Below are positions 24,701 to 39,700 of a stretch of DNA of 64,000 bases, in pieces. Under the pieces are notes generated by a model. The model saw only the letters and a list, made by a program, of their open reading frames with translations, made no database searches and was not told the origin of the DNA. The stretch is from Trichoplusia ni (Eukaryota > Arthropoda > Insecta > Lepidoptera > Noctuidae), in contig NC_039483.1 in NCBI RefSeq assembly GCF_003590095.1, positions 1,674,001 to 1,738,000 on the forward strand, given 5' to 3'. Both the position numbers and the translations under genes were made by a program. How positions within the stretch are numbered: position 1 is the stretch's first letter; the number at the start of each line of letters is the position of its first letter.

Positions 24701-27700
24701 GTTAATTAATTTCGCCAATAAACAGTTAATCTTATCTTCATTGTAAAAACAATATTTCTTCAAGTTAAATTACTCTATAATTACTAATGAAACAAAAGCC
24801 TATTAATATTATTAATGTGAAAATATGTCTTCAATCAATCTGCCTTTCAGACCAAACTAATGCACCGTTTTTTCACGAAATTGTCTGACAGTAAACGCAG
24901 GCTACTTTTTGACCGGATAAACTTGAGAGAAGGGCCTTGAAATTTGTGTGAACTCGTTACGACTGTCAAAGATGTGTAAATAACAACCGGGATCTACAGT
25001 TTAACTTGCCTTCCGAAACACGGAAGGATTCTTTATGATATACATGGTCACCCATCTACAGGCCGACCGTATATTTTTTTTTTTAAATTATTTATTTATT
25101 AAAAAAATAGAAAATAGAAAATTACATAAAAAATCAGTTTAACCTGTGATCGATGAACTTGTGCCGTTGTTGTTAGTCACCCAACACAACCATGATTCAC
25201 TTCGATGGCATACAGACACCAAACTATAACAGCAGTTTTGACACGTCGTTGGGGTTTCAAAATAGTCTTATTACTTTTGCACAGACTTTGGAAGCCTGAC
25301 TGATCTGTGCGAGACGTATGGGCACGTCTCGTGTACATCATCAGTACATCTCGTGCTTACGAGTGCAGCTCTACAAACACGGCTTCCAATAATGATATTG
25401 CCACTGTACAAGAGAGATGGCGCTACTCGCCGTGTATACCTGTATAGCACTCACATCAATAATAAACTATAACAAGTGGGTTATAGAATTTGACTAAATC
25501 TAATAATATGACAATTAATCTGTGAAGTCCGTCACAGATATTTCCAAAATATATTGAATACGTATTTTTTAATTTAAAACTCTTATATTTGGTAGTGGGA
25601 CTTAAATCATCACTTGCCATTAAAAAGTGTAGGTAACTAGGTACTGGTAAGTGACGTCACACGAGATTTTAAATCACTGTATTCCTTCCTTTTACTGTTT
25701 TGTGCGATAAAAGAAACAATATGTATCCTTTATTTCTTGGCTATTTGTCTGACTGACTAAATACTCATTAAAATTAAGACATGTTGGTAGACCCTCAGAT
25801 CCTTAGGCCTAAATAATGAACTTTGATTGCAATTCTCAGTACTCAAGATTTTTTAGATTTTTTAGCACTTTTATACTATAATAGTTTTGATAGTAACCAT
25901 CGTGAGAATGATTCATTATTAAATGATGTAACGGTTAACTCACGCGTATTTATCGGGGTAGCCCAAGTAGTTTCGGACCATACCGGAGTCCTTAATCGTC
26001 CGAAACTAGTCGGGCTATCCCGATAAATACGCGTGAATAATATTTCTTAAATCTTATCAATGTAACACTAGGGGTTTCATACAAAACGGCTAAATTAAAA
26101 CAAATCAGTTTTTAATTTACATAGGTCATTTTCCGGGAACTTTCAAAACGTTATAGTAATGACCCTAGTTGCGCTTGCCAAAGTATATTGTATTTCAAAC
26201 CATCATTCAAATGCGTATTGCGTTATTACGAACGGAACAATTGCTAGCGATATCAGGTACAAGTGTTATGAAAAAATAAAAGTCCTGTGTACGATAACAT
26301 TATATAAGCTAAGAACATACGTAGTATGTAAATTTTTATCGTCACAAAATGCTGTGCAGCAAATGATTGTGTGACCAAAAAGTGATAGTTCGTGCATGAT
26401 TTGGATTTCAAATAATGCTTGTAATTATTTTCATCCCGAATTTAGCTATCACTATGTACAGTACTGCAATATAACGAAAGACTACGATGACAACCGAGCG
26501 TGTTTACAAGTCTTTCAACGTTTTTGGAACTCTAATAGAACGAAGCGAGAAAAATCAAGCCGAAACTCTACCTTTAATGGACGTCACAGATTTCCCCGAG
26601 TTTTAACGTCTGACTACCAAACAACACACCCTGTATAATACAGAGTGACAATAATTTCCGAATTTAGGGGGACTAGCCACCCCGAACAGAATGTCATAAA
26701 CAAAAAACAAAACATTACATTCTGTGACTTAACAAGTCAAATATAAAGTACAAATTAGCCTATCGTTTGGATGTTAATGAGGTTTTTTGGGGAAGCAATA
26801 ACGTTGAAAGCTGCAATCGATCAGTGGATGTCGATTCCATTAACTGACGGATGTTCAGTTTGATAAGTCACCGACTATGGGAGTGATTTGGCGAATAAAT
26901 TACTGTTTTATATATGGTTTTTATACATTGCTGATGTTTATTACACCTTAAAACGCTGAACGCGACGTGTTGCGGGTTCGATCATTTGATCCCCGCGTCG
27001 TACGCACAAGAATTTGCGTGAACCATGAACGAGTCTTGAGTCTGAATATCTTTGTGCATGTGACTTTAGGATTAAATTCCTTAATGCGGGAGTCGTATTT
27101 AAAATAAAAAGGCCCTAAATATCTATACGAATATTATGAAGTTTGTGTGTTTGTTAAATTGTAAGGGGTAATCTTGAGATCTGAACCGATTTTTAAAATT
27201 ATTTTACCAATAGGAAGCTACATTATTGCTGAGTGTCATAGGTAACATCAAAAACCGAAAAATAAAAAGGCTTTTACGTGATCATCCGTTTTGCAAAGGG
27301 AATCGGAGAAAAAACGGTCGAATGAAAGCGTTTCTTACGAACGTTGCCTTAATTATGAAACATATATTTTTTGAGTTCTAGAGAAAAGATGTGGAGCTTG
27401 AAAATGCCAAAAATAACTCAACGACAGCATATGTCTAACTTTTATATGTAAGTTACTTTCGAATTTTGTATTAACATGCAAATACAAACTATACCTACGT
27501 ATGACCCTCCTTTTGGCAGTTAGAAATTAAAACATAACACCCTGTACTAAAAAAGAATTATTAACATTATGCCCAACGAGGTGGGCACGGTTCAGCTAGT
27601 CTGTAATAAAGATAATCAAAAGAATGAAGTATAGAATAGTGCAGAAATCGAGTTGTGAAAGTCTTTAAAATTCAAGTCAAAGAATGAGTGTTGGCCTTTA

Positions 27701-30700
27701 TCTTATGTAAAAACATATTGAATAAACGAAAGTACTGTCAGTACTCACATTTAATATTATTGCTACAATAAAAACTGGTCAATAGTCTAGCCCTATAAAA
27801 GTATTTACAAGTTACTAATGGATATTTTACATGTTATTGCTATACTAGAGATATACTTGAATGCAAGCAAAATCAAATTACATTTTCTTTCCAAATTTAG
27901 TTTTTCATTAAAATGAAAACGGACAAGATTTAAGGTATAATAACCGCCATATATTACGCCGCCTCCCGGAGAACAAAATTCGTAGGTGGCCCGCAATGGG
28001 TCGCTTGCAGCGCGCATGCGTTGTGTCGACATCACAAGAACGCTTGTGCGACACTACCCGTCGTTACCGACACTAGTGTTGTCACATGTCGATGTTGGAA
28101 GATATCGATTGTATGAATATTTGGTTTTAGTCGATTGAAATTGATTTTGGATACAATTTGTTCCAAAAATTATGTCGAATGTTTGTAGGAGAATTTTGTA
28201 AAACGGACTCTTTATTTTGCAATACAAAATATATTCTTTATTTCTGAGAGATCTACACTAGAGAAATTTGGTTTTAAATCGATAGGTTGTGCACCATGTA
28301 ATACAATTAGGTAACATTAAGTGCTAAAAGATTTTTACAAAACTTCCAATAAATATAAATTGATTTTCCATGTAACAATGCTTACAACTCTTTAATTTAA
28401 AAGATACGTAAATTCAAAGCATCTTCATAAAAACAGAAGGCAACGATAAAAAATCACGCACGTCCTTAGCGAGGAATAAAAATGTGATCAGAATATTTTG
28501 CGCTGAAATTAATCCTGTTACATAGAGCCACAGAATTAATACCTGTGGAGATATTCCCGCGTTTTTTGCACACGTTCCCGAGTTTGGGGCGCTCAGGGAT
28601 TTGTACAACCGTCGAGCAAGCGGTTTCGTTGATATGTGTGTATCATGGAAGTAGACATTCAGAGGTTTTCGAGATTGAACGAATGAGTATTATGAGAAAG
28701 GAGTAGTGTTATATGTAGTAACAAGTTCATTAATGAAACCAATTATTATTTCTAAGTTATTTACGTTTATTTAACAACATACATGAACACAATAGCCCGA
28801 CTGTGAGAAACGGGTTTCGCATATTTTCAGTACCTAAGCTTGAAATATATTTACTAATTCTACTAATAATTAATATGTATTCTTGTAAGACTGAAAGTAG
28901 TCTTGGTATAATCGTTACGTTGCCCCCTCGGCGGTATTTATCTAATATCCTAAGCGGAATCTGCTCCCCATTACGGGATATTTTGATTGACACGCACACC
29001 CCTGAGATTTACAGGGGGTAAGCTAGGGTTGAGATAGTTTACAACAGTTTTCCTTGATGAAATATTATTATTATTTATGATGTTGTCTCAATCTGATAAT
29101 ATTGACTTTGAATGCCTTAATGTTATTGTAGAGTTTGACCAATTAACAGTGAATGCAGATATCTTAAATATTATATCTTTAATATTGTCGTTAAAAAGGT
29201 AGCTCGTATACGTAAAGCTTTCCGAAACTAACGTTTTTGAACGGAGAAACCTGTTGGCAACAATACGGGCAGTATTGTTTGAGTACCACATACACAACTT
29301 ATGGAAAACACCATTCAACTCATACTGAATTAGAAAACTCTTTAAATATATTATCTTATTTAGGCACAAAACAATTAATTTCTTGTAAAAAGTATTCAGA
29401 AACACTAAACAAGAAGTATAGAAGAGAAGTGTAGTAAAAATATAAAACTAAAAATAATCCTGGTTAACATCATAAGAACGAAGCAATACCTACACTACGC
29501 ATAACAGATTCTAACAGAGGCTACAACCCTGATCATCCCCTCGAGAGCGGGTTCCTCCCCCCCAAGCCTCAACACGTACATTTAATACAGTTTTGTCTTG
29601 CCATTTCGATACTCGTTTGTCGAATATCTCCTGTGATGTACTTACGTCAGATATTTTAAGTACTTCGAATGGTTTACAAAATATACACAGTATTCGAGTT
29701 TCCGTCCACGTGGACCCATACGTTATGTTTTTTCGTGAATAACAACAAACTTTTTTTTTTTGGAATCTTGTTTGTTAAGACTCACAGAATTCAATTTCTT
29801 AGTTGCTTTCCAACTTTAAATATGATTTAGCCGAGGTGTTATCGGTTATTGAAATCTATCTCATACGTATTAGTCGTGATCGCCGGCTAGATTCGGAACC
29901 AACTGACTGCACAAGGGTTACCATATAAAAAAAACTCGTTAAACTGTTTAAAAAGGACTCAATAGGTAAAACAAAAGCCCCACGAGCTTCTTTTATCTGT
30001 TTTCTTTTGTTCACAAGATGCAAACCACGGTTTGTGAGTGTGACGGTCGCTTAGCAATATCCTCTAATGAACATTAGTACCACGTAACCACGTGGCTGGT
30101 TATGCTGGTGGCTTAGAGGCCTTATTGCCAACGACCTATTTGACTATTCTCGTGACGAGAAGTTGCTTAGAAACGTCATCTTAGTTTTTTCTAGCGTTAA
30201 CACTAATAATACCAAAACCAGGTGTCCAAAACTTTTTCCAACGCCTAATAAGCTGAAACGCTCATTAAAATACTCGTAAACCAATCGACCATTCCCTGGT
30301 TGTTCTTGAGTGCGCCGTTAAGGATATGAATTGTCAGTCTTAACCCTTTTCTGTTGAAATAAAACGGAATAGGCAATAAAATGTGAGGTACAGTACACCA
30401 TACGACTGTGTTGGAAACGGCTGTGTATTATAGACCTTTTGAGGTTTGAAATAGGAATGATTTTTACCTTTATTTACTGCTCCCAATGCGGGGCGGGCTG
30501 GGAAAGGCTCCCAGCGTTAAATTTTAAGATCGAAGAGAAAGTGCGTTTGAATATCAAGTTTTTTCGGTGGAGGTGAGAGCTTATGGAGGTTTTATGTAGA
30601 TTTTATGTTTGTGTCTTGCGTAAGTACTTCTTCTTATAAAATTGCGGTTTGTACTCATGACGCCTTGGCATAACATTATTAAATAATTCATGTGCTCATT

Positions 30701-33700
30701 CAACCTTCGAACAGGTTTGATCAGGCAATCAATTTAAAACGAAATGGAAGCACGAATGTGGCCTAATATAATATATATATTCGCTTTCTTGTCCCGTCAT
30801 AAGTATATATCTATCAGTGGTTGACATCAAATACTCTCCGTCGAATGATTTATAAAAAGAAACTGGCTGTTGCCCGCGGGCCTGCCCGTTACAAATAAAA
30901 ATGATCCCACGGGAATATTAACTTAATATTATATTAATATTTGTGTTAACGTAATTGGTAATACGTGTTAGCATAAATAAATAAATAAATATTAAATCGG
31001 GACGAAAACTCCTATGTTAGGATCTATCCAGATTATAAAATATCTGTGTACCAAGTTTCGTATAAATCCAATGAGCGGTTTTTAGCGTGAAATGTTAAGA
31101 AACATCTAGACATACAAACATTCGGGTATCATAATTAGTAGGATTCGATCTGACAGCGTGTTTGTACACCAGATACAACGTTTAAGTACACCCGCTTCAG
31201 GTACAGTATGTAAAGTATGTTTGCCTAAAGAGCAAAGTTCAGAGTTTCGTATAGGTCATTCCTTAGTTAACCGTTGTTACTATCTTCGGCATGATTCTCT
31301 GCGCAGTTCAGAGTGTACAGGCCACAGGGGAAGTATACCGGTATTCAGTGCTACTCGGTGGACTTGGAGCTAATACAAGCCTTTTGAAGGCTTTTATTAG
31401 CTCCGAGTCCGATAACTAACATGTATGAAATATCAAGGTGAAGAATTTACTATAATAGAATTATAAAATGTGAATTTTAGAAATTTCGGCTTTTTGTTCT
31501 TCTAAACGCCCGCTCATTAAATCAAAGTTCGATAGAATTTTAGCAAAAGCTAGTAAGAGTAAAATATTATGAAACAGCCATAATAGGTTTTAATATTTAC
31601 ATCAAATTCTTTGATTTATGACACCGATTTCAAAGAACCAAAGACAATAAAGGCACCATGTTGTAAAGCTGTCCAAATACTTTTCGGAGTTCAAAATAGT
31701 TTAAAATCATTTACCTGTTACGACTCTGAAAGATGTAGGAATAACAACTGGAACCCACAATTTAACGTGCCTTCCGAAACCCGGAGGAACTGGTTATGAC
31801 AAAAATGGTCGCCCATCTATGGACCAACCGCGTCAAGCCTAGCTTAACCTGTGATCAATTAACTTATGCGGTTATAGCTTATCCACGATCTCAAATATAT
31901 GTCCTTCTCATCGTTTTCGATAACGATAACCCTTGGCAAGTCACTTCCTAGCGTGAGCCCGGATGTGATTTTCATTTCTAGTTTCAGGGCAAAATCCAAA
32001 TTGACGAAGACCTCCATTCGAAATATTCTGTGCGACGATGTGTGCCCTCATGTATGAATAATAACTAACCTAAACTCAGCAGTTTTGCAAAGCACAGCCT
32101 TGTTATATGAATAAGACTCGTTTGAAAGTATTCACATCGGTTGTCAAAGTTGACCTTTGCGGTCTCACCTACCTTGCACCACTTGCATTTTACATTGAAC
32201 GAACCGATTATGTCACTTCTGATATATCATACCTACCCACTGTAACAAATCTCACATTCAGAACACAATGATCATAGTTGGTTCTCTTAACCTGTAATTT
32301 GTTTTCTGTAATTTACACAAAAGAACCATTATTTTAAGACTTCAATTTATTTTTTGTTAAAATACTCTCGCATTAAAGACCTCTCGTGCCACGAGAGGTT
32401 TCAAAAACAGTTTTTTTCGTGGACCACGGGGATCCTCAACACGTCGCGCTCAGTAGGTTGCGTGTGGTGACGTCAACCACTTGGCTATCCGTGCAGTCAA
32501 GAACTCTGCTTTTTAATAGAGTGGCTAAGCTACAAGTGCTCAAGTCCATTGATCACAGGATAAGCTACGCTTGATACGACCGTATATGGGTGACCATCTA
32601 TGTCATTACGAGTCCTTCTGTGTTTTGGAAGGCACGTTAAATTGTTACAGTCATTCATCTTTAACAGGCGCTGCTGGTAGTGAGACGCGAAAACGTCTGG
32701 CAACCAGTCTTCCTAAGCGGTTTTGTGTTCCCTAGGTTCCTTGGTAATGAGCACAGGTTAAAAAAACAGAAACACTGGTACTTAGTTGTGTCCGATTAGA
32801 CTAGAAGAAGACCACGGAAAAGGCTAGGTTGATGATGTGTTTTTTATCTATACTTAATTTTATAAAGCTGAAGAGTTTGTTTGTTTGAACGCGCCAATCT
32901 CAGGAACTACTGGTTCGACTTGAAAAAATATTTTTGTGTTGAATAGACCATTTATCAAGGAAGGCTATAGGCTATTTAACATAACGATATTATTCATCTT
33001 TGAGGGCTTCCGTTGCGTGCGCTGCGAAAGAGGTTTAAGATCTTCTAACCACGTGGCCGAAGTCGCGGGGAACAGCTAGTTCAGAATAAAAGAGCTCACA
33101 AAAACTGAGATATCTTCATCGAAATATAGAATTCGTATTAACCAGCCCGTGCGTGGCATCAATATGAAAACTTCGTGATGAGCGTAATTTATTACTAAGT
33201 AACACAACGGACGATACTACCCTAAAACGACAAAAGCATGATTATCTTTTTAATAAATGGAGATAAAATCATGTTCATTGTACCTGCTCAGCGCTGACGT
33301 GCGAAGGGACTCCACCCTCGCCATCGTCCCCATCTATGCGAAGATCGTTGTATCAATCAAATCAGCGCTTCCTAACAAAATTCCCTACGAGACCGTGAAT
33401 TGTATGCACCCTACCATCGTACCATCCATCTTGTCCCGCCGGTCCCGATGGTCACCCTAGTCCCAGTGTTTTACATTAACATAATACGGATACATCGTGT
33501 TGTAGTCTTTTAGTGTGGATTGGCAATTTTTAGTTCGTTTTGTGGAAATGTTTTGGTTGTGTGCGTGGTGTATCCGGCTTTTTTTACATGTGTGCTTTGC
33601 ACAAGTCTAGTCAACTTGAATTGAATATGAAGATATACTATATTTTTTGTATGTTTTATCGATCTTATATGTTATGTAATGTTTGTGGTGATTGGAACAA

Positions 33701-36700
33701 GATCTTCCCTTATTATTAATTTTTGAAAATAAAAACTGGATGTGTTAAAAGAAAAATACATTATTAAATGCAACTCCAACTTGTCTTTCAGAAACTCTTT
33801 AAACCGGCTAACTTATTGCCTATGCATATCAGAATTATCAGAAAATTACATATTAAAACAGTTGCTGGAATTTAGACCTGCAACGTAAACGGTTTTGCGA
33901 GGCATGTAATTTAGTTATGTAATGTATATGAGAGAAATAAAGACTTTGAATTGAATTGAATTGAACTATGTGCACAATAATTCAATCTTTGAATCCCTAG
34001 TTCACATAAATACTTAGACCTTTGTTTAGTCCTAGCTACCGCATTAGGTTAAGTAACCTGTAATGGTAGATTAGTGTTCTAATTAAATAAATAAATGAGT
34101 TAAACCTTTGGCATACAAAGCATCGAAACTTTGCATCTGTGGTCATAACATAATTAAAAAGGTGATGAGTTCTATACTATAAAACAGTAACTCAACTAAC
34201 CTAAACGTTCCCAGTATCCTTTAACGTCGCTGGTATTGAACTCGGCGCATGTGGCGTCCCTCAAGGGTGCGTAGGGGGGCCACCCTAGTTTAGACAGTAT
34301 TATGTTTGAACTGCACTTATCTTCCCCATAATACAATAGGCCGAGCATCGTACGGCACACTTGCATTGATATCGCTCTTATTTAGCAGAGGGTAAGGGTC
34401 ATTTTGTAAGTGTGGAATTTTAAATGATACATTGAAGATGAGGCTTGGTTTTGCTGGTGATAAGTTAATACGCGGGTTTTAAAAATGACAAAACTCTCAA
34501 ATGTTTTCTGCTGTAATGAAATGAAATGAAATGAAATCATTTATTCTGTAAGTAGGATATATCATCACTTTTACATGTCTTCTTATTTTTTTGAGAACGC
34601 TGGAGTCGACATTTCCTATCTGACTACCCTGAGAAGAAATGTCGAAACAAACTCAAGGGGTCACAGTCTCTTTTAAAGTCCAGACAATTTCAATGCGAAT
34701 AGATATGTATAAACCAATGCACGGTATTTTTTTGGACTGGCCTTTTGAAGAAAGTACCAGATCGATCTGAGCAAGGGAAAAAAACAAATAATCTCACTCA
34801 AATCGCCAGTTTGAGAAACTACAATTAACATATACCTGCATAAAGTTTATACTTACAATAAAATAAAATAAAAGCAAAAAAGATTGAAAAATAAAATAAA
34901 ATTAATAATTCGGTAAACATTATATGCAAAAGCACAAAATATGTCAAAAATTGTGTAAATGTATATGCAAAAGCACAAAACATGTCATCAATTAATTAAA
35001 ACGTATCATATGCAAAATGCAAAACACATGTCAGCATGCAGAAGATAACCGGGCAGCAATAGACAGCTCTATTAGCGATCAGCTCAATCCCATGCGTTTT
35101 TATCAGTAAGATAGTCAGATATCTTGTAATATCCTTTTTTGGATAACTTAGCTTTGACATATACTTTAAACTTCTTAATAGGTAATTTACGAACGTCAAT
35201 GGGAAGTTTATTGTAAAAGCGTATACATTGATCCATGAACGAGTTGCTAATTCTGTGGAGACGAGTGGAGTGAACAGCCAAATTATGTTTGTTTCTAGTG
35301 TTCAAGGAATGTACATCAGACATTTTTACAAATTCAGGCTCGTTTTTGTGAACATACATTAAATTTTCAAGTATATACTGTGATGTTACAGTCAGAATGT
35401 TTATTTCCTTGAATTTCTCTCGGAGAGAAACTCTTGGCCCTAAGCCGTAAATCGCGCGAATGGCTCTTTTTTGCAAGACGAATATTGAATTAATATCGGT
35501 ACAGCTGCCCCAGAGGAGAATGCCGTACGTCATTAAGCTATGAAAGTAACTAAAATAAACTATTCTGGCTGTATCCACATCAGTTATCTGTCGGATTTTT
35601 TTCACAGCATATGCGGCTGAACTTAATCTTCCAGACAACCTTTCAATATTTGGGCCCCACTGCAATTTGGCATCAACAGTTATGCCAAGAAAAACAGTTG
35701 ACTCAACAGGGTCCAACTCTACTCCGTTTAGTTGAACATTGGTATAGTTGCCTCACATTAGGCGTTGAAAATTTTATCAATTTGGTTTTAGCCGAATTCA
35801 AAAGTAGATTATTTACATTAAACCAATGGACAACCTTCGAAAGTGCATTGTTCACTTCATCGAAATTTAGGAGTTGACGTTTAATTTTAAACACAAGTGA
35901 GGTGTCATCTGCAAATAACAAAATTTTGTGATTTTCCCTTATATGAAAAGGTAAATCGTTTATGTAAATAAGAAATAAAAATGGTCCTAGAATTGAACCC
36001 TGCGGAACACCCATTGTAACCACAGCACCTTCAGATCTTTTACCGTTCACATCCACTCTCTGAATTCTATTTTCTAAATAAGATCTTAAAAGACTAAGAG
36101 CATTTTTTTTAATACCATAATGGTGCAATTTGTTAATAAGCGTTTCATGACATACACAATCAAAGGCTTTGGACAAGTCACAAAACACGCCCAGAGCATC
36201 CTGTGAATTCTCCCAAGCCTCGAATATATTTTTTAGTAATTCCACACCTGCATCTGTAGTAGACCGACCCTTAGTAAAACCAAATTGTTTCGTATGAAAC
36301 AAGCGGTGTTTATTAAAATGAACTAGCTTTTGATTTAAAATTAACTTCTCAAAAATTTTGCTCAGAGTGGGCAAAATTGAGATAGGCCGAAAGTTTGTGG
36401 GATCGGTTGTACTACCTGATTTAAAGAGTGGAACCACCTTACTCAACTTCATTAAATTTGGAAAAACACCGGAAGTGACACAAGAGTTGAACACTACTGC
36501 CAGATGGGGGGAGATGGATTTAATTATTGAAGACACAATATGTACAGACATTCCCCAGAGATCAGCAGTCTTTTTTACTTCTATTTGTCGAAATGACTCA
36601 AAAACATCTTTGCTACTAACAGTTGTAAATTCAAATCCCGTGCCACATTCCTCTACACATTCCTTGAGTATCGATAATGCGGCGGTTGGAGACGACAACA

Positions 36701-39700
36701 GTCTGTGTCTGCTGTCTTAGATGTTGCCCGCGACTTCGGTGGTTAGAAGATATAAGTTATGATTCATATCTGCTCTGTTTTTTTCACATTTCCATTGTAT
36801 CTTCGCTCCTATTAGTCTCAGCATGAGGGTTTATAGCCTAAAACCTTATTCGATTAATGGTCTATTCAACACAAAAATAATTTTTCAATTTGAACCAGTA
36901 GTTCCTGAGATTAGCGCGTTCAAACAAACAAACAAACTCTTCAGCTTTATATATTAGTATATATATAGATAAGTTCTGATCCTCTAACAAGCAAATATTA
37001 GTTTTATTAGCTTTTTAATAGCTTCTGTGGAGACGGAAAAGTAAAGAAAGGTTACAAAACGCAGTTTTTTTACAGTTATTGGTATGCCTCCAATAATTGT
37101 AAGACACCAAATGTCGAAGGAAAAAGATAAATTCTGCAACAACGAGTCTAAAAAATCTTTGATCAGTCTGATACTTAGAATTCTGCATAAAAAGAGTCAT
37201 GAAAACCTCGGAAAATCTTTTCTACGTTTTCTAGATCAATGAAAAGGTTGTATAGCATAAGATATAAATCTAGCAGGTCTAGTAAGATCTATTGGAAAGG
37301 ATCGCGACCATAAAACCATATGCAATCTGCAGTTAATCAAGGAACTTGGATTTGCTCACACCGTGACTTAATATATCGTGTGCTCTGATCATATTAATAT
37401 ATAGTCGTTAAATATACGGAATCATTGATTTGCTGTTAAATTACCTTGACATTTTCCGTTGCACCTTTTAATCGTTTTCAAGAAAGTCTGAAGTGAAGTA
37501 AATATTGAAGATCGGTTTTAATTGAAGTAAACCTCAGAAATCCAAACATTCCGGACAAGCAAATTTAAAATACCTACTTTACAATGGTAATTTTATTCCA
37601 AAATGATCACCTTTTTAGCAGAAACATCCAAAGGAGTATTTTACTACCCTATGCAAAAACAATTGTTTTTTTTTAAATCAAAAATGTACTCCGCCGAGCA
37701 AGCCCGATCCTAGACAAAATTTCGAGAAAATTGATAGTTGGGATATATCCGAATATATTTCAAAACATTTTATTTCCGAAATCTTTAATTGTAACTACAT
37801 CACTACCATCTTTCTCAGGGCATCGTGGATGAAGTATCACGTACAAACAATAGTGCGATAACGTATTCACGAGAAGCAGACAATGCACAATGCAGACAGG
37901 CGTCATGTGAACCCCACGTCGTCGAGAAATCGACGCCAACCTCATAAAACTAGGCACTGTTTACTAACTGATCGACAGCCTACAATCTACAATAGAATGG
38001 ATCGCACCTTTCAAACCTTTCATTTGTCCCGAATATTGCTGTGACTGGTCTCAAATTTATTTCGACGAGCTTCGTGGTCGAGTGGCGTACGCACCGGGGT
38101 CGATCCCCGGTCGGGTCAATGTAAATATTCACATTTCTACATTGTCTCGGGTCTGTGTGTTTGTGGTACCTTAGCTGTATCTGAATTCCATAACACAAGT
38201 GCTTTAGCAACTTACTTTGGGTTCAGAACAATGTATGTGATGTTGTCCGCATTATCATTATTTATTTATCAGACAAACATTTAAAGGTTTTTAATTTGCA
38301 TTCGGCATATGGATTTGGATTCCTATACCTTCGTCAGTAGCTTAATTTCAGCCGCATAGAAAATTTGGTGCATGTTCTATAAATATATATCACTACTTAA
38401 ATCTTTGAAACTACTTGACGGATTTTGAGGTGGTTTTTTTAATAGAAAAAGTGATCCCACCAAAAACATTAAATGTAAAAAAATGCCAAGTCTCTCGATG
38501 CAGTCTTTCCATCGTAAAAAGTTTTGAGATCTCATAGAAGCCAAGTCCTATTCAAAATATTTTGTAGTTATAAATCAACATTTAGTAATTGTATCAATAG
38601 TTTTCTTTATATTATAATTATAGTGACTTGGCAATGAGCACAAGAAGAAACAAATAAAACGGCATATTTGTAGGAGTTGAAAGTTACACACACCGCATGC
38701 GTAAACATTAATATGACAAAATTAATTTTCTTTTGGTTTATCCGTGTCGTCCCAACCGAATTTCGGCAACGGCAGTCAGTCTTAGTGTACTCTCGATTCA
38801 TTTACTTTCATAAAGCGATGGCCCGTAAGGTATTCTTAATTATTGTATTGGAGCATGTAGTCGGTAATGACCATCATGATTCACACATAACAAATAATCT
38901 GATCACTGGTCTCGTCAGTAACATTTGCACATAATTCCAGGCATCAAGCAGCTTTTAATTTGTGCTCATTGCCAAGTCACTATAATTATAATATAAAGAA
39001 AACTATTGATACAATTACTAAATGTTGATTTATAACTACAAAATATTTTGAATAGGACTTGGCTTCTATGAGATCTCAAAACTTTTTACGATGGAAAGAC
39101 TGCATCGAGAGACTTGGCATTTTTTTACATTTAATGTTTTTGGTGGGATCTCATTTATTTTTTGTAAGTGTATTTCTTTCTTTTTTTTTAGGTGTCATAA
39201 TTTCTAGGACTTCAGCTACTGCTTTGCTTAGAACCCATTCTCTATCTCTATCTCTTTTGTTTCTTCTCTGAGACTTCGTTACTTCTAATGTAAACAAGCT
39301 TAAAGTTATATATATATGCATATATATATCTACTAACTTACAAACTATAGCTAAACTAAACTAAATAACACGTAAAGTTCTCCGGATATCAATTATCACT
39401 ACAATATTTTTTAGTTTCGAAATGGTTTTTCATAGACAGGTGGCGCTATCAAATGAAAATTATCGAATTATTCTGAAGTACTACTTAGACTGCGCTTTGT
39501 AACGAAACCATAGCGCGATTCAGACACGTACAACGCCATCTATCGAGCGCGCATACAATATTTATCGCAATACAATGGAGTTTTAGCTTTATTAATTTAA
39601 TGAATTATGAATTTTATGTATTAATTTGTATTAATGATAGTCTGTGTATTACATTTATATTATTCTTTTCTATTCTATGTATGTATTCATCCAATTGAAT

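Noticed and set aside
26340..26638. Possible THAP-type start (CCAANDCVTKK) and following 80-residue frame
   Set aside because: Stops follow at once and the later Cys/His pattern of a THAP domain is missing.
34514..36716. Functional reverse transcriptase gene
   Set aside because: The frame is broken near 35730 and the endonuclease and ORF1 are absent.
38677..38934. 85-residue open frame in the foldback spacer
   Set aside because: No motif, signal peptide or codon bias; lies within a repeat structure.
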